This document shows, piece after piece, positions 15,252 to 24,605 of a stretch of DNA of 32,727 nt. The notes under the pieces are model-generated. The model was given only the letters and a program-made list of their open reading frames with translations. It was not told the origin of the DNA and did no database searches. A program made the translations under genes and the position numbers. Each line of letters opens with the position of its first letter. Within the stretch, counting starts at the first letter, position 1. Origin of the DNA: Actinomyces bouchesdurhonensis (GTDB taxonomy: Bacteria > Actinomycetota > Actinomycetes > Actinomycetales > Actinomycetaceae); the NCBI RefSeq assembly GCF_900128465.1, contig NZ_LT635869.1, positions 313,153-345,879 of the forward strand, read 5' to 3'.

Positions 15252-16388
15252 ATGAAGTTCACCGTCGCCCGCGATGTTCTGGCCGAAGCCGTGTCGTGGA
15301 CCGCACGAGCGCTCCCCGTGCGCCCGGCGTCACCGATTCTGGCTGGCGTACGCATCAAGGCTGAGGGCGACGAGCTGACCCTGTCCTCTTTCGACTACGA
15401 GGTCTCCGCTAATTCACAAATCCCCGCCACCGTTGACGAAGCCGGAGAGGTCCTGGTCTCCGGTCGCCTCCTGGCAGATATTTCTAAGTCGCTGCCCTCC
15501 AAGCCTGTGTCCGTTGAGCTCGACGGGCAGAAAGTCACCCTGGTATGTGGTTCCTCACATTTCACGCTCGCCGTCATGCCGCTCGACGAATATCCACTGC
15601 TGCCCGCTCAGCCGACGGGCATCGGCGCGATCGATTCCTCCACGCTCTCACAGGCGGTCTCTCAGGTGTCGATTGCCGCGTCGCGCGACGACACCCTGCC
15701 CCTGTTGACAGGTGTCCGCATCGAAATTAACGGCCCCGCGATCACCCTGCTGGCCACCGACCGCTACCGCCTGGCCATGCGCGAACTTGACTGGGAACCC
15801 GCCGACACCTCCATCGAAGAGGTCGCCCTTGTCAAGGCCCGCATCCTCCAGGACGTCGCCAAGTCCATGACCTCGGGTGCCAAGGTCGAGGTCGGCCTGT
15901 CCAGCGAATCTCAGCCCGGCGCCTCGTCCCTCATCGGCTTCACCGCCCAGGGACGGCGCACCACCTCGACCCTCATGGACGGCGACTACCCCGCCGTGCG
16001 TCGCCTCTTCCCCGAATCCACGCTGATCCAGGCCGTCGTCGACCGCCACGCCCTGCTCGAGGCCGTCAAGCGCATGTCGCTGGTCGCCGAGCGCAAGACC
16101 TCCGTGCGCCTGGCCTTCACCGACGGTCAGCTGGTGCTCGAAGCCGGCCAGGGCGACAACGCTCAGGCCTCCGAAGCCATCGAGGCGACCCTGCACGGCG
16201 ACGACATCTCCACGGCGTTTAATCCGCAGTTCCTCATCGACGGCCTGCAGGTCCTGGACACCGACTACGTGCGCTTCGGCTTCACGCACCCCACGAAGCC
16301 GGCCGTCATCACCGGCCAGAAGAAGCCCGACCAGGGCGAGGTCACGCAATTCCGCTACCTGCTGATGCCCATCCGCTTCGGCATCTGA
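15252..16388 (+). CDS. dnaN: DNA polymerase III beta subunit (sliding clamp)
   Basis: 378 aa. The ATG at 15252 is chosen because GGAGG sits 5 nt upstream and the product starts MKFTVARDVLAEAVSWTAR as in other DnaN proteins; the frame is open further upstream. Family landmarks include VSGRLLADISKSLPSKPV, DEYPLLPAQP, LLTGVRIEI, TDRYRLAMRELDW and the C-terminal LLMPIRF. The protein forms a ring dimer of three repeated domains that tethers polymerase III to DNA. It is followed after 1 bp by recF, so the two are translationally linked. Confidence 0.97.
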   Translation: MKFTVARDVLAEAVSWTARALPVRPASPILAGVRIKAEGDELTLSSFDYEVSANSQIPATVDEAGEVLVSGRLLADISKSLPSKPVSVELDGQKVTLVCGSSHFTLAVMPLDEYPLLPAQPTGIGAIDSSTLSQAVSQVSIAASRDDTLPLLTGVRIEINGPAITLLATDRYRLAMRELDWEPADTSIEEVALVKARILQDVAKSMTSGAKVEVGLSSESQPGASSLIGFTAQGRRTTSTLMDGDYPAVRRLFPESTLIQAVVDRHALLEAVKRMSLVAERKTSVRLAFTDGQLVLEAGQGDNAQASEAIEATLHGDDISTAFNPQFLIDGLQVLDTDYVRFGFTHPTKPAVITGQKKPDQGEVTQFRYLLMPIRFGI

Positions 16389-16389
16389 C

Positions 16390-17586
16390 GTGCGCGTCTC
16401 CCACCTGGCCCTCGACGACTTCCGCTCCTGGAAGCACGGGGTCGTCGAGCTGCCCGCGGGACCCACGGTCCTGGTGGGCGCAAACGGCCAGGGCAAGACC
16501 AACCTCGTCGAGGCGCTCGCCTACCTGTCCACGTTCTCCTCGCACAGGGTCGGCGCGGAAGGCGCGCTCGTGCGCATCCCCATCGACGAGGCCGAGGCCG
16601 CCCCGGGCGGCGCCGTCATCCGCGCGCGGGTAGTGGCCTCGGGCCGTGAGCAGGTCATCGAGCTGGAGATAGTACGCGGCAAAGCTAATCGCGCGCGCAT
16701 CAACCGCGCGCAAGTCAGGCCCCGCGACATCCTAGGTATCGTACGCACGGTCGTGTTCGCACCCGAGGACCTGTCGCTCGTGCGCGGCGACCCGTCGGTG
16801 CGCCGTTCTTTCCTGGACGATCTGGCCACGCAACTGTTTCCCATTCACGCGTCCACTCGAGCGGATTTCGACCGCGTCGCCCGACAGCGCGCGGCCCTCA
16901 TGAAGGCCGCCCAGGCCTCGATCCGGCGCGGCCTCTCCCCCGACCTGTCAACGCTGGAGGTGTGGGACCAGCAATTTGCTGCGCTCTCCGCCCGCATCAC
17001 GGCCACGCGCGCGACCATCGCTCAATCACTGATGGAGCCGGCAGCGCGCTCCTATGACGACGTCGCCGACTCGCCTCGTCGCTTGCGCCTCGCTTTCGAT
17101 GCTTCTGTCGACCGCGTCATCGGCGCCGATCCCGAGCGCCCCGCCAGCTCCGACCTCACCGACGTGGATGCACAGACGCAGCGCATGCACGCCGCGTTGA
17201 GGGTCGTACGCGAAAAGGAAACCGAGCGTGGCATCAACCTGGTGGGTGCCCATCGAGACGATCTCACCCTCAGCCTCGGCGGGATGCCCGTCAAGGGATA
17301 CGCCTCCCATGGTGAATCCTGGTCCGTGGCCCTCGCCTTGCGCCTCGGGGCCTTCGAACTCCTCAGCGAGGACGGCGACACCCCAATCCTCATCCTCGAC
17401 GACGTCTTCGCCGAGCTAGACTCCTCGCGCCGGGCGGGACTGGCCGCCCTGGCCTCCAAGGCCGAACAGATCATCGTCACCTGCGCGGTCGCCGAAGACC
17501 TGCCGCCTTCCCTCGACCACCATGCCCTCCACGTGCGCCTCGACCCGAAACGCGGCACTTTCATTGACGAGGCGGACCATGAGTGA
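16390..17586 (+). CDS. recF: DNA replication/repair protein RecF
   Basis: 398 aa, GTG at 16390, one base after the dnaN stop. The N-terminus reads MRVSHLALDDFRSW, then Walker A VGANGQGKTNLVEA. The signature region is SHGESWSVALALRLGAF, and Walker B is PILILDDVFAELDSSRR. RecF is an SMC-like ATPase that binds gapped DNA and, with RecO and RecR, loads RecA. The 3' end overlaps dciA by 8 bp (ATGAGTGA). Confidence 0.96.
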   Translation: MRVSHLALDDFRSWKHGVVELPAGPTVLVGANGQGKTNLVEALAYLSTFSSHRVGAEGALVRIPIDEAEAAPGGAVIRARVVASGREQVIELEIVRGKANRARINRAQVRPRDILGIVRTVVFAPEDLSLVRGDPSVRRSFLDDLATQLFPIHASTRADFDRVARQRAALMKAAQASIRRGLSPDLSTLEVWDQQFAALSARITATRATIAQSLMEPAARSYDDVADSPRRLRLAFDASVDRVIGADPERPASSDLTDVDAQTQRMHAALRVVREKETERGINLVGAHRDDLTLSLGGMPVKGYASHGESWSVALALRLGAFELLSEDGDTPILILDDVFAELDSSRRAGLAALASKAEQIIVTCAVAEDLPPSLDHHALHVRLDPKRGTFIDEADHE

Positions 17587-18403
17587 ACGCAACAATACGC
17601 CCGTCGCGTCGCTAACACCCGCCGGCGCCGGGCGCCCCGACAATGAGGACGTCTATTCTCGACCACCAGGCGAGGACGCCGACGCCGACGAGTTCGCTGT
17701 CCGTGCCCTCGAACGCGCCCAACGCGTCGCCCGCAACCACGGTTTCATTCGCTCTACCCTACCCTCGTGGGGTCTCGACGAGACGCGCCCCAGGCGCAGC
17801 CTCGACGGATCCAGCGAATATGCGGCCATCGAAATCGACGGACTCGGTCGCCTCGCAGGACACTCACACGACGCTCAGGAGCGCGCAGCCACGCGATCCA
17901 CTGCCTATCGTCGCTACGCAGGACCGACCCCGGCCTCATCCACTGACGAGGACCCCGACGGGGACCTCACGGCGCTGCGCCAAGCCCTCGAGGACACCGG
18001 TACCTCATGGAGCCGCTCCCCCGGCATGGCCGCCATGCGCCCACGCTACCAGCGGGCCAACTCGCTGGGAGCGATCCTCGCGCGTACCATCAGCGCTCGA
18101 TCGTGGGATACACCCACCAAAATGGGTTCCGTCATGGCGAAATGGCGAGACATCGTGGGACCCTATAACGCCGATCATACGCATGTCGAAACCTTCGAAG
18201 GCCACAAGCTCGTCGTGCGCGCTGAAACAACCGGTTGGGCCAAACAGCTCCAGCTACTGCTTCCCACCATCGAGCGGCGTATCGCCGAGGAAGTCGGCGC
18301 CGGCGTCGTCGAACAGGTCATCATCCTCGGTCCTGTCGCGCCCTCGTGGAAGAAGGGACCCTACGTGGTGAGGGGACGAGGTCCTCGCGAGGACTACGGT
18401 TAG
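17579..18403 (+). CDS. dciA: DciA-like protein (DUF721)
   Basis: 274 aa from ATG 17579, overlapping recF by 8 bp; the frame is open upstream, but this start matches the overlap style of the operon. The N-terminal ~170 residues are polar and low complexity. The DUF721 domain is C-terminal: AKWRDIVGPYNADHT, then LVVRAETTGWAKQLQLLLP. DUF721 proteins of the DciA type promote replicative helicase (DnaB) function in bacteria lacking DnaC/DnaI, which fits a position beside dnaA, dnaN and recF. The long N-terminal extension is typical of actinobacterial members. Confidence 0.85.
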   Translation: MSERNNTPVASLTPAGAGRPDNEDVYSRPPGEDADADEFAVRALERAQRVARNHGFIRSTLPSWGLDETRPRRSLDGSSEYAAIEIDGLGRLAGHSHDAQERAATRSTAYRRYAGPTPASSTDEDPDGDLTALRQALEDTGTSWSRSPGMAAMRPRYQRANSLGAILARTISARSWDTPTKMGSVMAKWRDIVGPYNADHTHVETFEGHKLVVRAETTGWAKQLQLLLPTIERRIAEEVGAGVVEQVIILGPVAPSWKKGPYVVRGRGPREDYG

Positions 18404-18492
18404 GCCCTCAGGGGCAGTGTCCTCAACGTATTTAGCCATATTGGTCAGGTTTTGTTAGTCTTCAATCTGTAGTCCGAGGACGAGGAGTAACG

Positions 18493-19266
18493 ATGACGAA
18501 TCCCTACGGTCCGCCAGTGCAGCGCACGAGCGGGGCACGCGTGGGTGACGACACCAGTAAGCCGACGCAGGCCGATAGCATGCCCCAAGGACGCGGTCGC
18601 GGCCGCCAGGCGGCGGCTTTTAAACCCGAACAGGCCGGGTCCGGGTGGATCGCCCCGGCCTCGTCCAATGACTCTGAGACGACTCAACTGAAGCGCGCAG
18701 TCAGTGCCATCGTCGCCGTTGTAGTCGTCGCCTTGCTCGTCTCCTGCGCTTTCGCGACGTTCGGTCCCGGAGGACTCCTTGCCGACGGCACTCACCCGTC
18801 CTCGACCACGCCGACACCCCTGGCAACCGGCAACGGCGATCAATACTCGACTCAGTACCTCGACGGAAAGTTCACTATCACGACGACGACAATCAAGCAG
18901 GGACCAGTCGATAAAAAAGGCTCAGAAACCCTCCTCGTGACCTACACTCTCGTCAACAACACCGCGATCACGCAGCGTGTCCGACTCGCTCTTCCCAAAT
19001 TAATCCAGAAGGGGACGGAGCTTCCCGATGCAGAGTTCGAATCGGATCAGGAACCCGAGGGAGTGAACGATTGGAAATACGAGATCGAGTCCGGTGAAAC
19101 GATGACCTTGACGTATGCATACAGATACGCATACCCTGGCGAACCAGTCACCTTCGAGCGGTGGTACACCATGAAGGAGGACCCGAACGCACCACTGTGG
19201 CAGGCCTCGCCCGACGACGAGAATGAGGAAGCAGACAACGAAACGTGGGTCTGGCACCCGTACTGA
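18493..19266 (+). CDS. Single-pass membrane protein with DUF5067-like ectodomain, paralog 1
   Basis: 257 aa, ATG 18493 behind GAGGAG (18482-18487). It starts MTNPYGPPV, followed by ~65 polar cytosolic residues and a membrane helix at about 69-90. A lipobox-like LVSC occurs in the helix, but the siblings lack it, so lipidation is doubtful. A Thr/Pro/Ser linker leads to an Ig-like domain with LDGKFTITTTTIKQGPVDKK, ETLLVTYTLVNNT, PGEPVTFERW and terminal WVWHPY. The same landmarks recur in the next three genes, so the four are paralogs. The domain resembles DUF5067 (function unknown). N-in/C-out topology and a role at the cell surface are inferred. The next gene starts 34 bp downstream. Confidence 0.75.
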   Translation: MTNPYGPPVQRTSGARVGDDTSKPTQADSMPQGRGRGRQAAAFKPEQAGSGWIAPASSNDSETTQLKRAVSAIVAVVVVALLVSCAFATFGPGGLLADGTHPSSTTPTPLATGNGDQYSTQYLDGKFTITTTTIKQGPVDKKGSETLLVTYTLVNNTAITQRVRLALPKLIQKGTELPDAEFESDQEPEGVNDWKYEIESGETMTLTYAYRYAYPGEPVTFERWYTMKEDPNAPLWQASPDDENEEADNETWVWHPY

Positions 19267-19300
19267 TCCGGCAATCCAGTGCAACAACGAAGGAAACAAC

Positions 19301-19876
19301 GTGAGCTATCCAGTCACCAATCCGAGTGCTCCTCGGCAGGGACGAAAAAACTCCATCCTGGCCGTCGTCTTGATCATCCCCCTCGTGCTCGCCCTTGCCG
19401 TGGGAATTGGTGTTGGAGTCCTGATGAATCGACCTGGCGGTAATTTAGGGTCGTCAAGCGAGCCATGGGAAGAGAAGACAATTCAGGCGGACCACTACTC
19501 AGCTGACGTACTGGATGGTAAGTTCCATATTGAGTCGACCTCACTCACACGTGGACCCGTCGATCAAGACGGGGCGGACACCCTGTTGGTCACCCTGACA
19601 ATGACCAACAATACCGACGACCCTGAATTTGTCATGCTCCATATTCCACGACTGTTCCAAAACGGAATCGACCTCGATCTAGCTAACCTCGACCCCAACG
19701 AGCACCCCGACATCGTCTCGGAAATGAACGATGACATGATCAGGCCTGGCGACACCACGACGATCGTGGTCGGCTACAAGTACCTAAAGGTCGGCGAGCC
19801 AGTTGTTTTCGCCACGGAACTTTCCGAAGGCGAACACTACTACGACTTCCCGAACATCGTCGTCCAACCGTCCTGA
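19301..19876 (+). CDS. Single-pass membrane protein with DUF5067-like ectodomain, paralog 2
   Basis: 191 aa from GTG 19301, chosen because AAGGAA sits just upstream and the N-terminus SYPVTNPSAP resembles the siblings; an upstream in-frame ATG (19223) lies inside paralog 1. The cytosolic part is only ~17 residues, then a membrane helix (19-42). The ectodomain shows VLDGKFHIESTSLTRGPVDQ, TLLVTLTMTNNT, IRPGDTTTIVVGYKYL, KVGEPVVFATEL and ends NIVVQPS. It is the shortest member and lacks the Gln/Gly/Tyr-rich region. It is probably cotranscribed with paralog 1. Confidence 0.72.
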   Translation: MSYPVTNPSAPRQGRKNSILAVVLIIPLVLALAVGIGVGVLMNRPGGNLGSSSEPWEEKTIQADHYSADVLDGKFHIESTSLTRGPVDQDGADTLLVTLTMTNNTDDPEFVMLHIPRLFQNGIDLDLANLDPNEHPDIVSEMNDDMIRPGDTTTIVVGYKYLKVGEPVVFATELSEGEHYYDFPNIVVQPS

Positions 19877-20093
19877 TCGCGTGCCTCCCCTCTGACCTTC
19901 ACGAACGCGTCTTCGTTGCCTTCTCATGACCAACGAGCGACGCTCGACGCGAGGCGAGACAGAGGAACGGGTGAAGGCTCATCATCTTCTTGACCGGTCA
20001 AATAATGTCACAACCACTCCACATTTCGATCTTGTTTTGCTACGCTTCCAGATACCATCCCGCACAACAGTGCGTTTTCTATGAGGAGTCATA

Positions 20094-21101
20094 ATGAGTA
20101 ACCCTTACGCTCCCGAGGGCCAGGATTCCTGGAACCCGGGAAATGACCAGGGCGGCCAACCCGATCCAACGCAGCCCTACGGCCAGGGTGACCCTAACGC
20201 TGCCAACGCGCAGACCCAGCAGTTCTCGGCTGGTTATGGGGATCAGACTGGGCAGTTCTCGGCTGGTTATGGGGATCAGACTGGGCAGTTCTCGGCTGGT
20301 TATGGGGATCAGACTGGGCAGTTCTCGGCTGGTTATGGGGATCAGACTGGGCAGTTCTCGGCTGGTTATGGGGATCAGACCCAGCAGTTTCCGGCTGGTT
20401 ATGGGGATCAGACCCAGCAGTTCCCCGGTGAATACGGTAGTGGCGCTCCTCAGCCCCCTGAGAAGAAGTCGAAACTCCCGATCATCGTCGCTGCCATCGC
20501 CGGCGTCGTCGTTCTGGCTCTCATCGCTGTCGCCGCCGTGATCTTCCTGGGTGACAAGGATGAACCAAAGCCGGATCCGACGAAGGACCCGACCCCTACG
20601 GCTTCGAATTCTGCGTCGAACGGCCCGACCCCTACGGCTTCGAATTCTGCGTCGAACGGCCCGACCCCCACATCTTCGGGTGCTCCGACCGGAACCTCAA
20701 ACACTGGTAGCTACCACGCGAACGGCAGCTACTCCGTCGACTTCAAGATTGGTGTGCACACTGAGATCACCAAGATCGAAAAAGGACCCGTCGACGAAGA
20801 TGGTGCCAACACCATCCTCGTGACGTACCAGATGACGAACAACTCCAGCGATGAAGTGTCTGCCACTTTCTACACGCCCGACCCCAAGCAGAAGGGCATC
20901 GATATGCAGAAGACGTACTTCGAACGCGGCAAGGAGCCGGCTGGTGTCGAAAGGTACTCATTCGTGACTGTTCCGGCCGGTCAGACAAAGACCTTCACCT
21001 GGGCCTACAAGTTCCCCAACGACAGTGATCCGGTTGTCTTCACGACGCTCGACTTCGACGATTTCCGTGCCAGCATCCCCGACTGGACGTGGCAGCCGTG
21101 A
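20094..21101 (+). CDS. DUF5067-like membrane protein with 11-residue tandem repeats, paralog 3
   Basis: 335 aa, ATG 20094 with GAGGAG (20083-20088). The N-terminal cytosolic region (MSNPYAPEGQDSW...) contains six to seven 11-residue units QFSAGYGDQTG at residues ~43-115, a low-complexity Gln/Gly/Tyr segment. A membrane helix follows (IIVAAIAGVVVLALIAVAAV, ~128-150), then a second repeat of 12 residues (PTPTASNSASNG x2). The ectodomain carries KIEKGPVDEDG, ANTILVTYQMTNNS, VPAGQTKTFTWAYKF, DPVVFTTLDFDDF and ends DWTWQP. Surface display with a flexible Ser/Thr/Pro stalk is inferred; O-glycosylation is possible. It has its own 217-bp upstream region and a terminator after it. Confidence 0.78.
   Translation: MSNPYAPEGQDSWNPGNDQGGQPDPTQPYGQGDPNAANAQTQQFSAGYGDQTGQFSAGYGDQTGQFSAGYGDQTGQFSAGYGDQTGQFSAGYGDQTQQFPAGYGDQTQQFPGEYGSGAPQPPEKKSKLPIIVAAIAGVVVLALIAVAAVIFLGDKDEPKPDPTKDPTPTASNSASNGPTPTASNSASNGPTPTSSGAPTGTSNTGSYHANGSYSVDFKIGVHTEITKIEKGPVDEDGANTILVTYQMTNNSSDEVSATFYTPDPKQKGIDMQKTYFERGKEPAGVERYSFVTVPAGQTKTFTWAYKFPNDSDPVVFTTLDFDDFRASIPDWTWQP
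20220..20440 (+). repeat. 33-bp in-frame tandem repeat inside paralog 3
   Basis: Units begin at 20220, 20253, 20286, 20319, 20352 and 20385, with a partial unit from 20418. The first five are essentially identical at the DNA level (CAGTTCTCGGCTGGTTATGG...); the last ones differ (TTTCCGGCT, GACCCAG). Such identity implies recent expansion by slippage or recombination. The length is a multiple of 3, so copy changes keep the frame. Confidence 0.95.
20591..20680 (+). repeat. 36-bp in-frame tandem repeat (stalk) inside paralog 3
   Basis: Two identical 36-bp units (20591-20626, 20627-20662) and a partial third encode PTPTASNSASNG. They form the Ser/Thr/Pro stalk just outside the membrane. Confidence 0.9.
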
Positions 21102-21182
21102 TTCGTCTGATCGTCCCCTGGGATGAGCGCGAAGGTACCCACCATGTAGCGGACATACTTTCGGCCATCGCAGCGTGACCAC

Positions 21183-21225
21183 ACTTGGGGCTGCTCTCCT
21201 CCTGGAGAGCGGCCCCAAGTTCTTT
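21183..21225 (+). terminator. Terminator after paralog 3
   Basis: A 17-bp stem (21183-21199 with 21204-21220, one T-G wobble) around a TCCT loop, followed by TCTTT. The remaining ~225 bp up to paralog 4 hold no other feature I can support beyond its ribosome binding site. Confidence 0.8.
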
Positions 21226-21450
21226 GGAACGGCGATACTACCGCGCCCATCACCTTCACGAAGACAAACCACAGTGACGACGAGACCTACGGATCATGAC
21301 TGGTCCCGCTGGTTCTACGCACACCCGTGCGACCATATGGCAAAATTGCGAACCATTGATTGCTGGAAACGACATCCTGGCGCACCCGGAATTTGCTAGG
21401 CTACAGAGTAAATGTCGCGCGACGAGCGCGAGTCTCGCAAGGGAGTCATG

Positions 21451-22209
21451 ATGACGAATCCGAACGTTCCGCAGAGTGCAAACGGCTGGGGCTCATACCC
21501 CCAAGGACAGCAGGGCTACGGTGGGTATGATGCCCAGTCGCAGCAGGCATACAGCCAGGGCTATTACCAGGGCGCTGCGCCCCAGACGAACCCCCAGGGC
21601 ACGCAGGGTACCTATGGTGCTCCCCAGCAGGGCTACGGTGGGTACGGCGCCCAGCCGGTGTATGGCCAGGGGTACAACCAGGGCGGCGTGCTCCCGATGC
21701 GCGCTTCCCGGCAGGGAGCCAAGTCTATTCCCCTCATCGTTGGTGCCATCGCGGTCGTCCTCCTCCTAGTCGCAGGCGTGGTCATCTGGAAGCTTGTGGA
21801 CTCCGGATCTCTTTTTGGCGGAAACGGCTACAAGGCTGACCTCAACCACGGTACCGTCCGCGTCGAAAGCACCAACATCGAAATAGGTCCACTCGACGAA
21901 GACGGTAAACCCACTGTCGTCATCACCTACTCGATTTCCAACAATGGGTCGAGGGACGTCACGATTCCACTTGCCCTGCCCGATGCGAAACAAAACGGAG
22001 ACATCCTGTCCAGTGCTGATTACCGCTACGGCAACGCGCCGAGGGGATATGACTTCTGGTCGATCTACTCCGTCGTGGAACCCGGTGATACGAAGACAGT
22101 CGTGACTGCGTTCACTCTTAACAATGAGAATGATCCCGTAACTCTGAGCGGCATGGACTTCGATGATCCAAGAAACGACATCCCCGATTACGTCTGGTAT
22201 CCGCGCTGA
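21451..22209 (+). CDS. Single-pass membrane protein with DUF5067-like ectodomain, paralog 4
   Basis: 252 aa. ATG 21451 is preferred over the adjacent ATG 21448 because it gives proper spacing to AGGGAG and yields MTNPNVPQ, like the siblings; an in-frame ATG at 21412 lies upstream of the ribosome binding site. The N-terminal ~85 residues are rich in Gln, Gly and Tyr (QQGYGGYDAQSQQAYSQGYY). A membrane helix follows (SIPLIVGAIAVVLLLVAGVV, ~91-113). The ectodomain shows VRVESTNIEIGPLDEDG, PTVVITYSISNNG, EPGDTKTVVTAFTL, DPVTLSGMDFDD and ends DYVWYPR. Function unknown. The terminator at 22300 separates it from gyrB. Confidence 0.77.
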   Translation: MTNPNVPQSANGWGSYPQGQQGYGGYDAQSQQAYSQGYYQGAAPQTNPQGTQGTYGAPQQGYGGYGAQPVYGQGYNQGGVLPMRASRQGAKSIPLIVGAIAVVLLLVAGVVIWKLVDSGSLFGGNGYKADLNHGTVRVESTNIEIGPLDEDGKPTVVITYSISNNGSRDVTIPLALPDAKQNGDILSSADYRYGNAPRGYDFWSIYSVVEPGDTKTVVTAFTLNNENDPVTLSGMDFDDPRNDIPDYVWYPR

Positions 22210-22299
22210 TAGGACGGCGCCCTTCGTTCGCGACGGCGGACGAGGGACACGCAAATACGACAGGCGTCAGTAGCGTTGCGTTACCGACAATCAGACGAG

Positions 22300-22332
22300 G
22301 GGCCGCACTCCAGGGTGGGAGTGCGGCCCTGT
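22300..22332 (+). terminator. Terminator after paralog 4
   Basis: GGGCCGCACTCC (22300-22311) pairs with GGAGTGCGGCCC (22318-22329) around a 6-nt loop. The T tract is weak, but the stem is a perfect 12 bp. Confidence 0.75.
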
Positions 22333-22454
22333 GTCGTCCCCGTCAGAAACACGGTCACAATGCGACTGGTCACAGTCACTTTTTCGTTGCAATTTCACAG
22401 TTTGTGAAGTAACCCTCCGGCTCTGTCAATCCCTGGTACAAGTCCCATTTTTGG

Positions 22455-22460
22455 TAGAAT
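22455..22460 (+). promoter_or_regulatory. Putative gyrB -10 element
   Basis: TAGAAT 47 bp upstream of the gyrB start codon, in an AT-rich stretch. No clear -35 is seen. Confidence 0.4.
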
Positions 22461-22506
22461 CTACAAGGTTAAACATCTATTTTTCGCGCAATGCGAGGGG
22501 AGCCAC

Positions 22507-24531
<2,025 letters not shown>

Positions 24532-24605
24532 CAACACCGCGACCAGCCCAGCCCCGGCCTCGTACCGAGCGGGCCTGATCGAGCAGAAACAACGTAAGGA
24601 AAAAC

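Noticed and set aside
19990-20001. TTGACCGGTCAA palindrome upstream of paralog 3 as an operator
   Set aside because: A 12-bp palindrome alone is weak evidence, no linked regulator exists, and it overlaps no convincing promoter.
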